Program-made: the position numbers and the translations under genes
Notes under the pieces: generated by a model
Seen by the model: only the letters and a program-made list of their open reading frames with translations
Databases searched by the model: none
What the model was told of the DNA's origin: nothing
Part shown: piece by piece, positions 1 to 7,015 of the stretch
How the letters are laid out: every line of letters begins with the position of its first letter
Numbering within the stretch: the first letter of the stretch is position 1
NCBI GenBank assembly: GCA_910587375.1
Contig: CAJULR010000039.1
Location: 1 to 40,025, forward strand
DNA from: Candidatus Gastranaerophilales bacterium
GTDB taxonomy: Bacteria; Cyanobacteriota; Vampirovibrionia; Gastranaerophilales; Gastranaerophilaceae
Direction of reading: 5' to 3'
Length of the DNA: 40,025 bases

Positions 1-131
1 AGCTCACATCTAATATATCTTAAGTATTCTTTAGAGTTAAACTGCTTTTTTGGTTTACTGCTTAAAATTTTATCAGCAAGCTCAAAAAGCCCTTCCAAGC
101 TAACTTCTTTGCATAAAATAAGATTATTCAT
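1..131 (-). CDS. Hypothetical protein, N-terminal fragment cut by the window edge
   Basis: An open reading frame starts with ATG at 131 and runs without a stop off the left edge, giving 43 residues that begin MNNLILCKEVSLEGLFELAD. The GAAAG just before the ATG is a plausible ribosome binding site, and the start lies only 9 bases beyond the prfB stop codon, so it is probably the next gene of the same transcript. I do not recognise the fragment. It is mixed helical in character with no signal peptide or obvious motif. The reading frame and start look credible because of the tight spacing to prfB, but the function cannot be judged from this length. Confidence 0.55.
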   Translation of the reverse strand, partial: MNNLILCKEVSLEGLFELADKILSSKPKKQFNSKEYLRYIRCE

Positions 132-140
132 TCTTTCAAA

Positions 141-1236
141 CTAATTTTTCTTTAAATATTCATCAATAAATTTATCAATATCGCCGTCCATAACGGAGTC
201 AACATTGCCGATTTCAGCGTTTGTTCTGTGGTCTTTAACAAGTTTATATGGGTGAAAAACATAAGAGCGAATTTGCGAACCAAAATTAATATCCATATTT
301 TCACCCTTAATATCAGACAATTTTTTCTCATGCTCCGCCTGGCGCATTAAAAGAAGCTTTGAAGCAAGCATGGAAAGCGCCGTTTCTTTGTTTTGAAGCT
401 GGGAGCGTTCTTGCTGGCACTTCACAACAATTCCTGTCGGCTTATGATAAATCCGAACAGCCGTTTCCACCTTGTTTACATTCTGCCCGCCTGCCCCGCC
501 GGAGCGCATAGTTTCAACCTCAATGTCTTCAGGCGGAATAACGATTTTTTTCTCAAAATCTTCAATCACGGGCATAATTTCAACGCTTGCAAAACTTGTC
601 TGCCTTTTGCCGTTCGCGTTAAACGGCGAAATTCGAACCAGCCTGTGCACGCCTTTTTCAGCCTTTAAATATCCATATGCAAATTTGCCTTCAATTTTTA
701 TTGCACAAGATTTAATCCCCGCTTCTTCGCCGTCCGTTTTGTCCACCAAATTCGCTGAATATCCCTTCTTTTCGGCCCACCTTAAATACATCCGAAGAAG
801 CATACTCGCCCAATCCATAGCGTCCACCCCGCCAGCGCCCGCGTTTATACTTAAAATTGCGCTTTCTTTGTCATATTCCCCAGACAAAAGACTTTGAATT
901 TCAAACTTTTCAAGTTCATCTTCAAGCGCCTTAAGAACATTCAAGCTCTCTTCCATAAGGGCATTGTCGGATAATTCCAGGCTCACTTTGGCGTCTTCAA
1001 GCTTTTCTTGCCAAGTGTTTGCCATATCAATTGAATTTTTAATATCTTTTTGCTCTTTTAAATATTTTGAAGCCTCGTCCTGGTTTTCCCAAATCCCTGG
1101 GTTTTCAAGCTTTTCATTTAAAATAAGAAGTCTTTTATTAAGCCCGTCAAGGTCAAAGATACCTCACAGACTTTAAAACACGCTCTGAAACGATGTTTAT
1201 CTTTTCTTTTAAAATGTCACATACTTCTTGTTCCAT
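141..1236 (-). CDS. prfB: Peptide chain release factor 2, made through a programmed +1 frameshift
   Basis: RF2 reads UGA and UAA stop codons on the ribosome and triggers hydrolysis of peptidyl-tRNA. The uninterrupted frame (141-1025, 294 residues) is too short for RF2. Upstream in another frame there is an ATG at 1236, 27 codons, then an in-frame TGA at 1155-1153. Skipping one base there continues into the main frame and gives 364 residues, the normal family length. In that numbering the SPF stop-codon recognition tripeptide is at 203-205 and the catalytic GGQ at 249-251, close to the E. coli positions. The first 27 residues begin MEQEVCDILKEK. A TAAAAT box ends 6 bases before the ATG, so the mRNA may be leaderless. 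The gene is divergent from apt and followed closely by an unknown gene. Confidence 0.95.
1152..1164 (-). promoter_or_regulatory. RF2 programmed +1 frameshift site
   Basis: On the minus strand the bases read AGG TAT CTT TGA C. This is the classic RF2 autoregulatory site: a slippery CTT codon, a UGA stop in zero frame followed by C, and an internal Shine-Dalgarno-like AGG a few bases upstream. When RF2 is scarce the ribosome pauses at UGA and slips forward by one base, which restores full-length RF2. The E. coli site has a stronger AGGGGG stimulator. The shorter AGG here may give less efficient slipping. Confidence 0.95.
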
Positions 1237-1242
1237 AAAAAA

Positions 1243-1248
1243 ATTTTA
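1243..1248 (-). promoter_or_regulatory. -10 box of prfB, close to the start codon
   Basis: TAAAAT on the minus strand, preceded by TATAG, lies 6 bases before the prfB ATG at 1236. No convincing -35 is visible. If this is the -10 element, transcription would start at or within a base or two of the ATG, making a leaderless mRNA. The same TAGTAAAAT string occurs before purA, cysS and the sigma factor gene. Confidence 0.45.
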
Positions 1249-1284
1249 CTATAAAAATATTAACGGTGTATTTTTCGCCATCTT

Positions 1285-1312
1285 TTTGATAAAATTATCT
1301 AGGTTTTATAAT
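1285..1312 (+). promoter_or_regulatory. Promoter of apt
   Basis: A TATAAT at 1307-1312 is preceded by a T-rich TTTTTG/TTGATA region around 1283-1291 with 15-18 base spacing. Transcription from about 1319 would give a short leader containing the apt ribosome binding site (AAGGAAG). The region is shared with the divergent prfB promoter. Confidence 0.4.
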
Positions 1313-1342
1313 TTAAAAATGTAAAAAAGGAAGCCAAGGAAT

Positions 1343-1858
1343 ATGGAAGATATTAAAAAGATGATACGCGACATCCCCGATTTTCCAAAGAAAGGGATAA
1401 TGTTCAGGGACATTACAACAGCTGTAAAAGACCCTGTTACTATGAAAAAAATAATCGATTATATTGCAGATGAATTTAAAAATGAAAAAATTGATTATGT
1501 TGCAGGAATTGAATCCAGAGGCTTTATCTTTGGCATGCCCATTGCATATTCTCTGGGTTGCGGCTTTATTCCGATTAGAAAACCCGGAAAACTCCCCGCT
1601 GAAACTATTTCTATGGAATATGAACTTGAATACGGAACAGATAAAATTGAAATTCACAAAGACGCTATCGAAAAAGGCAAAAGAGTTCTCTTAATTGACG
1701 ACCTTCTTGCAACAGGCGGAACTGCAGCTGCTGCGGCAAAATTAATCAGACAGGTTGGAGAGCTTGCAGGAATTGGCTTTGTGATTGAATTATCTGACCT
1801 CAAAGGAAGAGAAAAACTTCCAAAAGATGTAAAAATTGTTTCAATGGCAAAATATTAA
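1343..1858 (+). CDS. apt: Adenine phosphoribosyltransferase
   Basis: APRT joins adenine to PRPP to give AMP plus pyrophosphate, a cytoplasmic purine salvage reaction. At 171 residues the length is typical. The N-terminus (IPDFPKKGIMFRDIT) is the APRT hallmark that contacts adenine. The PRPP-binding loop is VLLIDDLLATGGTA, at about residues 116-129, with the two acidic residues followed by ATGGT. The start at 1343 is supported by AAGGAAG about 13 bases upstream and by AAGG closer in. It is the first gene of a run of plus-strand genes. A 188-base spacer full of inverted repeats separates it from the next gene, so the two may not be cotranscribed. Confidence 0.95.
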   Translation: MEDIKKMIRDIPDFPKKGIMFRDITTAVKDPVTMKKIIDYIADEFKNEKIDYVAGIESRGFIFGMPIAYSLGCGFIPIRKPGKLPAETISMEYELEYGTDKIEIHKDAIEKGKRVLLIDDLLATGGTAAAAAKLIRQVGELAGIGFVIELSDLKGREKLPKDVKIVSMAKY

Positions 1859-1869
1859 ATTAAACGTGT

Positions 1870-1969
1870 GTTCCCAAGACAAATTGTGTAAGCAATTTGT
1901 CTGGAACCGTTCGATAGCGACGTAGGACAATCGAATTAAATTTGCGGCAACGCCAGTGATAGCAAATTT
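1870..1969. repeat. Cluster of three inverted repeats between apt and the GT10 gene
   Basis: Three stem-loops lie in tandem. The first pairs GTTCC (1870-1874) and AGACAAATTG (1877-1886) with CAATTTGTCT (1893-1902) and GGAAC (1903-1907): 15 pairs with a 2-base bulge and a 6-base loop. The second pairs TTCGAT (1910-1915) with ATCGAA (1930-1935). The third pairs AAATTTGC (1938-1945) with GCAAATTT (1962-1969) around a GGCAACGCC mini-hairpin. There is no T-run after the first stem, so it is not a standard terminator. The cluster could be an intergenic palindromic repeat element or a structured leader of the downstream gene. Confidence 0.6.
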
Positions 1970-2046
1970 GAATGAGATGCCCACAGGAGCCAGGCTGCAA
2001 ACACCCTCCCCACCCAATTTTTCTCAAAGAAAGGTTTGAATAAAAA

Positions 2047-3081
2047 ATGCTCGTAAGAATAATAACCCCAAATGATTCGCCCGAAGATTTAAGCGGCATA
2101 TTCAGACAAATCCCCGAATTCAAAGAAGGAACAACCGCAAAAATCGGCAATATCACTTTTACAACAGAACCCGTCCAAAAAGCGGATTTAGCTGTTGTCA
2201 TAAATCATTCAACAGAAAATATAAAAATGCTGGCAAAAGAACTTTGGATTTTCCACCAAAAACCCGGAAATTACAGGCTTTTTGGACATTGGCAAAAGGC
2301 ATATCCAAACGCAGACAGGGTTTTTGGAAGCTGGCACAAGCAAAAAAACGAAAGATATGAAGGCGCTCTAAAACATCTTGTTCAAACACAAAGCTCTGTC
2401 CCTTGGGGCTGCGGCATTGAATATGGCAGCATTCATCCTAAAAAAGAGGCTCTAAAAGGTTATGATTTCTATAAAAACCTGCAAATTGAAGAAAAACCTG
2501 TCACAATAACCGCAATTACAAGCACCAAAGGAAAAAGAAGAGATTCTTACGGCAAAAAACAAAAGCTTGAATTTTTGCATGAATTAAAACACAGGCTAAA
2601 AAAGGCAGGAATAGACCTTAAAATTAAAAGCAAAGTAAAAAATAAAGATGAAATTTTAACCGCTTCAAAATATGTTATATGTCTTGAAGATTCTTTTGAA
2701 CCGCATTATTTCAGCGAAAAATTAACGGACGCTTTTCTTTGTAATTCAATGCCAATTTATTTTGGCGCACCGAACATTTTTGAATATTTCCCAAAAAATT
2801 CCCTTGTGTTTTTGGAAGATTTAGACATTGAAAAAGCGGCCGGAATAATTAAATACACGGTTGAAAACAATCTTTATGAAAAACATAAAAGCGCTGTTTT
2901 AACGGCCAAAAATATGGTCTTAAACAGATATAATCTTTTTATGACAATTGTTGAAAAATTGGCAGAATATAACGTTTCAAAAAAACCTCTAAAAGAAATT
3001 AACATTTTAAAAAGAAGCGGCAAAAGAAACCTTATTGTGTCTGACATTCAAAATAAAATTAAAGGTATAAAAGCAAGGTAG
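2047..3081 (+). CDS. Glycosyltransferase family 10 (alpha-1,3-fucosyltransferase-like)
   Basis: GT10 enzymes transfer fucose from GDP-fucose to acceptor sugars, for example in Lewis-type antigens of bacterial surface glycans. The 344-residue protein has the family's C-terminal donor-binding block at about residues 206-250: KYVICLEDS, then FSEKLTDAF, then PIYFGAPNIFEYFP. This matches the conserved pattern of an E-N/D-S, an EK-L-DA and a P-I-Y-x-G-A-P. Upstream, SYGKKQKLEFLHEL fits the stretch before the donor site. There is no signal peptide, which suggests a cytoplasmic or membrane-peripheral enzyme. The start at 2047 has only a distant AAAGG. It ends 4 bases before the FlhB gene. The donor sugar is inferred from family only. 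Confidence 0.75.
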   Translation: MLVRIITPNDSPEDLSGIFRQIPEFKEGTTAKIGNITFTTEPVQKADLAVVINHSTENIKMLAKELWIFHQKPGNYRLFGHWQKAYPNADRVFGSWHKQKNERYEGALKHLVQTQSSVPWGCGIEYGSIHPKKEALKGYDFYKNLQIEEKPVTITAITSTKGKRRDSYGKKQKLEFLHELKHRLKKAGIDLKIKSKVKNKDEILTASKYVICLEDSFEPHYFSEKLTDAFLCNSMPIYFGAPNIFEYFPKNSLVFLEDLDIEKAAGIIKYTVENNLYEKHKSAVLTAKNMVLNRYNLFMTIVEKLAEYNVSKKPLKEINILKRSGKRNLIVSDIQNKIKGIKAR

Positions 3082-3085
3082 AAAT

Positions 3086-4285
3086 ATGGGTGATGAAGAT
3101 AAACAGTTTGAAGCCTCCCATCAGAAGCTTCAAAAGGCAAGAAAGGAAGGGCAGGTTGTAAAATCGAAAGATTTTTCAACAGCGCTTGCTTTAATTGTAA
3201 TGTTTTCAGCTATCTATGCCCTTGGCCCGTTTATTTGGGGGCAAATTGCACACCTTTATTCAAACCTTTACGAGCAAATTCCAAACGCAAACCTTGAAAA
3301 AATAGGATATATGTACATTTTAAGCTCCACCCTCATTCCAACCTTCTTAATCATTCTTCCAATTCTTATTTTGGCAGGCTTTATGGGAATTTTGGGAGAT
3401 TTAATCCAGGTTGGGCCCCTTTTTACGATTACCCCTCTAATTCCAAAACCGGATAAATTAAACCCCACTAAATATTTTAAAAATTTAGTCAGCCCAAAAA
3501 CTTTGTTTGAACTTGTAAAAAACATTGCAAAGGTTGTAATTTTAGGGCTTATAGGCTGGTTTGTTTATATGGAGCATTTTCCTGAAATTTTAATGCTTGC
3601 AGGGGTTGAAAACCAGTTTGCAACCTTAATTGCCTTCGGTAAATTAATCGTAGACTTTGTAATTAAGGCAGGAATTGCCTTTTTAATCATCGCTGCGGCA
3701 GATTACGGCGTTACAAAGTGGAAATTTATGCAGGACCAAAAAATGTCTTTTAAAGAGGTGAAGGATGAGTATAAAAACTCCGAAGGCGACCCGCACGTTA
3801 AAGCCGCCCTTCGCCAAAAAAGGCAGCAGTTGCTGCAAAAATCTATGATGGATATGGTTCCTGAAGCGGATTTTGTTGTTACAAACCCGATACATATAGC
3901 CTGCGCCCTTAAATATGACGCAGAAACAATGGAATCGCCAAAACTTCTTGCAAAAGGGACAGAGCTTTTTGCAAAGAAAATTAAAGAAATTGCACAAGAG
4001 CACAACATTCCTGTAATTGAAAACCCGCCCGTTGCGCGCGCGATTTTTAGAATGGTTGAAATTAACCACGAAGTGCCGCCTGATTTATATAAAGCGGTTG
4101 CTGAAATATTGATTTTTGTATACAACTTAAAGAAAAAGACCCCTGAAGCCCTGAAACCAAAGAACGCACAAAGCGCCCAAGGGGCGCCAAACATTGCGCC
4201 AGACAAAAACCCAAACAACATTCAAAACCCCAAAAACATTCAAAGTCCAAACGCAGGGCCAAACATTAACCCTCCCAATGTTTAA
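3086..4285 (+). CDS. flhB: FlhB/YscU-family type III export switch protein, probably flagellar FlhB
   Basis: FlhB sits in the inner-membrane export gate of the flagellar (or injectisome) type III apparatus and switches substrate class after self-cleavage. The 399-residue protein begins with the family signature (EASHQKLQKARKEGQV.KSKDF). It has four hydrophobic segments at about residues 30-52, 75-105, 150-170 and 185-210, then the cytoplasmic domain with a WKFMQDQKMSFKEVKDEYK linker. The autocleavage motif NPTH is here N267-P268-I269-H270: the Thr is Ile, while the cleaved Asn-Pro bond and the His are kept. A low-complexity Asn/Pro/Gln tail follows residue about 352. The next gene encodes a FliA-like sigma factor, which favours a flagellar role over an injectisome. 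Confidence 0.85.
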   Translation: MGDEDKQFEASHQKLQKARKEGQVVKSKDFSTALALIVMFSAIYALGPFIWGQIAHLYSNLYEQIPNANLEKIGYMYILSSTLIPTFLIILPILILAGFMGILGDLIQVGPLFTITPLIPKPDKLNPTKYFKNLVSPKTLFELVKNIAKVVILGLIGWFVYMEHFPEILMLAGVENQFATLIAFGKLIVDFVIKAGIAFLIIAAADYGVTKWKFMQDQKMSFKEVKDEYKNSEGDPHVKAALRQKRQQLLQKSMMDMVPEADFVVTNPIHIACALKYDAETMESPKLLAKGTELFAKKIKEIAQEHNIPVIENPPVARAIFRMVEINHEVPPDLYKAVAEILIFVYNLKKKTPEALKPKNAQSAQGAPNIAPDKNPNNIQNPKNIQSPNAGPNINPPNV

Positions 4286-4314
4286 TCTTTTTATACTTCA
4301 AATGAGGGGTATAT

Positions 4315-4343
4315 TTGCAAAAACCTTAAAAAAATAGTAAAAT
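4315..4343 (+). promoter_or_regulatory. Sigma-70 type promoter of the FliA-like sigma gene
   Basis: TTGCAA (4315-4320), a 17-base spacer and TAAAAT (4338-4343) form a good promoter. An odd palindrome TTTACTT-A-AAGTAAA (4343-4357) overlaps the expected start of transcription near 4350 and could be an operator. The leader before the ATG at 4367 is only about 17 bases. Confidence 0.6.
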
Positions 4344-4366
4344 TTACTTAAAGTAAAAATGAGAAA

Positions 4367-5050
4367 ATGGCGCTAAAGTTGCAATCAAACAGATTAAAAG
4401 ACTATATTGATATAATTCAAAAAGTGGCAAGGGTAGAATACAGGCGTATCCCATCTCATATGGTGGAATGCGAAGAACTTGTGTCTATCGGAATTATTGC
4501 AATTCAAGCGCTTATAAAAAATAAATCGGATGAACAATTGGAAAAATACAATTCATCCTACATTGCAACTGCCGTACGCTGGGCCATCAGAAACGAACTT
4601 AGAAACCGTTATAAATGGTACACCTTAAAACACAAAAAAGAGGCTGATGAAGAAAGCGAAGAAACAACTTCCACAGGGGAAGAAGCTTCAAGCCTTGATG
4701 TTTCGCCCGCAAAAGTGCGCGAAGCGATTTATGAAACCATTTTATCAATTGATTCTATCGCATCGGCCTCATCCGATACGGATTCACCGTTTGATTTTAT
4801 AAAAGATACATCGGCAACACCCGATGAAAAAGCAGAAATTACGGAATTAGGACGCGTTATAAGAGAAGCCATTGCAACCCTGCCCCAAAAAGACAGAACA
4901 ATTGTTGAATACAGGTTTTACCGCAATATGCAGGTAAAGCAAATTGCGCAAATGGTGGGGCTTTCAAGTTCAAGAATAACGCGTATAGTTCAATCCGCCT
5001 TAAATGAAGTGAGAGAATATCTTCAAAAAAGGGGCTTAACAAGTTATTAG
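4367..5050 (+). CDS. Sigma-70 family RNA polymerase sigma factor, FliA/WhiG-like
   Basis: The 227-residue protein has the three-part layout of sigma-28 class factors. Region 2 (about residues 10-95) carries CEELVSIGIIAIQALI and ATAVRWAIRNELRNRYKW, which correspond to core binding and -10 recognition. Region 3 follows in the middle. Region 4 (about 165-222) carries LPQKDRTIVEYRFYRNMQVKQIAQMV and a helix-turn-helix GLSSSRITRIVQSALNEVR for -35 recognition. A Ser/Thr/Glu-rich insert at about 90-115 is unusual. The position directly after flhB suggests control of flagellar or export genes, but no anti-sigma factor FlgM is visible here. It has its own promoter, and AGGAGG before malQ lies 17 bases past its stop. 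Confidence 0.8.
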   Translation: MALKLQSNRLKDYIDIIQKVARVEYRRIPSHMVECEELVSIGIIAIQALIKNKSDEQLEKYNSSYIATAVRWAIRNELRNRYKWYTLKHKKEADEESEETTSTGEEASSLDVSPAKVREAIYETILSIDSIASASSDTDSPFDFIKDTSATPDEKAEITELGRVIREAIATLPQKDRTIVEYRFYRNMQVKQIAQMVGLSSSRITRIVQSALNEVREYLQKRGLTSY

Positions 5051-5083
5051 ACTTATTATTTTATTTAGGAGGAAATTGTTTCA

Positions 5084-6970
5084 ATGCAAACGACAGACAA
5101 AAAAATAAATTCAAGCTACAAAGAAATTGTAAAAGAAGGCTTAAATGCCTTAAATAAAAAGAATATGGCTTTAATTTTGCATGGGGTGAGCTTTCCTTCG
5201 CTTTTGAATGAAAATACAGGTTTTGGAACATATAATTCAAACGGCGCAAAAGAACTTATGGACTTTGCAGGCGGAATGTTCAGCGCAATCCAGCTTGGGC
5301 CGAACGGAAAAACCAAACCAAGCGATTCTTCCCCCTACACAGGCACGGTTTTTTCACAAAATCCCCTTTTTATGGACTTAATTTCTTTAACAACGCCCGA
5401 ATATGACAATTTATTATCAGCGGTTACTTTAGAAAAAATTGTTAAAGAAAACCCGAAACTATACGAAAACAGGGCTGCATACACTTATTCAATCGATGTT
5501 TTAAAAAGCGTTATGGACGAAGTTTATGAAAACTTTAAATTAAACGCTTCAGGCAAAATGAAGGAAGACTTTGAAAAATTCAAAGAAGACAATGCTTTCT
5601 GGCTTGATAACGACGCTCTATATGAGGCTTTCACGCTTGAACACGGGTCAGATTACTGGCCGCAGTGGGAAAACGAACTTGACCAAAACCTTTTCTCCAC
5701 TTGGGACAAGGAAAAAGCAGAAGCAAGAATTAAAGAAATTTCAGAAAAATATGCAGATGTTATTGCAAAATATAAATTAGCGCAGTTTATCACAGCAAAA
5801 CAAAGCGAAAAAACCAGGGCTTATGCCAAAGAAAGAGGCCTTAAAATGATTGCAGACAGGCAAGTTGCATTCTCAGACAGAGACAACTGGGCCTATAAAT
5901 CATTATTCCTAGAAGGCTGGTGCCTTGGCTGTCCTCCGGATTATTTCTCAAAAGACGGTCAGGCCTGGGGCTTTAGCGTTGTAGACCCTGAAAAAATGTT
6001 TAATGAAGACGGAAGCCTCGGCGAAGCAGGCGAACTTCTTTACAAACTTTACTTAAAAATGTTTAAAGAAAACCCCGGCGGAGTTAGAATTGACCACACC
6101 GTAGGGCTTATTGACCCCTGGGTTTACAAAAAAGGTTCACTTCCAAAGGTTGAAGAAGGCGCCGGAAGGCTTTATTCTTCTCCATTCCACCCGGAATTAA
6201 AGAAATACTCTATCGCAAGGGAAGATGATACAAACAACCAGGTTGAACCCGACAAAGAAAAATGGATTACAAAGCTTGATGATGAGCAAGTTTCAAGATA
6301 TGGCAGAACAATTGAAAAAATTGTTATCGCAGCAGCTAAAGAAGCAGGCCTTGATAAAGATTCAATTGTCGCAGAAGACCTTGGAACGCTTACATATCCT
6401 GTTGTTCGCGTTATGGAAAAATATCAGCTTGCAGGAATGAAACTTGTGCAATTCGTTGTAGCAGAAGAAAAGGACCATGCCTACAGGTGCTGCAACATCA
6501 CAGAAAACTCCTGGGCAATGGTTGGAACCCACGACAACGAACCAATTAGAATGTGGGCACAGTCTATGATGGGAAAACCTGAATTAACTCCGCATGTGGA
6601 TAATCTTATGGACGACCTTTATGCAAACGTTGAAAACCGTGATGAAACAAGGGAAAGGCTCTACACGGATGATAAATTCCTTGCCTTTTCAAAGCTTGTT
6701 GAAATTTTTGCCGCAAAAAATGAAAACGTGCAAATTTTCTTCACGGATTTCTTTGGTATAAATGAAGTCTATAACAGGCCCGGAACCTCCGGCGACCCGA
6801 ACTGGACATTAAGATTGCCCGACCATTTTGAAGAATTTTACGAAAGAAGACTCGAAACAGGTGACGCTCTAAATCTTCCTTTAGCTTTAATTTACGCTAT
6901 TAAAGCAAGGGGTAACGATTTTGCGGCACAACATGCAGAACTTATCAAAAAACTTGAATCAATAGCATAA
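5084..6970 (+). CDS. malQ: 4-alpha-glucanotransferase (amylomaltase, GH77)
   Basis: MalQ transfers alpha-1,4-glucan segments between maltodextrins, releasing glucose, in glycogen and maltodextrin metabolism. The 628-residue protein shows the GH77 catalytic triad: the nucleophile Asp in GGVRIDHTVGL (D337), the acid/base Glu in VAEDLGTLTYPV (E431), and the transition-state stabiliser Asp in GTHDNEPIRMWA (D484). The N-terminus has the family's GVSFPSLL.ENTGFGTY and SSPYTGT blocks. The start is fixed by a perfect AGGAGG (5070-5075) 8 bases upstream. No signal peptide is present. It is longer than the typical 500-residue bacterial enzyme, with extra helical sequence at about 90-240. No other maltose genes lie nearby. 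Confidence 0.93.
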   Translation: MQTTDKKINSSYKEIVKEGLNALNKKNMALILHGVSFPSLLNENTGFGTYNSNGAKELMDFAGGMFSAIQLGPNGKTKPSDSSPYTGTVFSQNPLFMDLISLTTPEYDNLLSAVTLEKIVKENPKLYENRAAYTYSIDVLKSVMDEVYENFKLNASGKMKEDFEKFKEDNAFWLDNDALYEAFTLEHGSDYWPQWENELDQNLFSTWDKEKAEARIKEISEKYADVIAKYKLAQFITAKQSEKTRAYAKERGLKMIADRQVAFSDRDNWAYKSLFLEGWCLGCPPDYFSKDGQAWGFSVVDPEKMFNEDGSLGEAGELLYKLYLKMFKENPGGVRIDHTVGLIDPWVYKKGSLPKVEEGAGRLYSSPFHPELKKYSIAREDDTNNQVEPDKEKWITKLDDEQVSRYGRTIEKIVIAAAKEAGLDKDSIVAEDLGTLTYPVVRVMEKYQLAGMKLVQFVVAEEKDHAYRCCNITENSWAMVGTHDNEPIRMWAQSMMGKPELTPHVDNLMDDLYANVENRDETRERLYTDDKFLAFSKLVEIFAAKNENVQIFFTDFFGINEVYNRPGTSGDPNWTLRLPDHFEEFYERRLETGDALNLPLALIYAIKARGNDFAAQHAELIKKLESIA

Positions 6971-6975
6971 AAAAC

Positions 6976-6996
6976 GCTCTAAAAAAGGGAGAGCCT
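6976..6996 (+). terminator. Weak stem-loop after malQ
   Basis: GCTCT (6976-6980) pairs with AGAGC (6990-6994) around a 9-base A/G loop and is followed by CCTTTAAAA. The stem is short and the T-run poor, so this is a weak terminator at best. It may instead just space the next gene. Confidence 0.25.
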
Positions 6997-7015
6997 TTAA
7001 AAAGCAATAAGAAGA

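Noticed and set aside
1319..1324. ATG-TAA start-stop just after the apt -10 box
   Set aside because: A two-codon start-stop could attenuate translation, but nothing else supports it and it is easily chance in AT-rich DNA.
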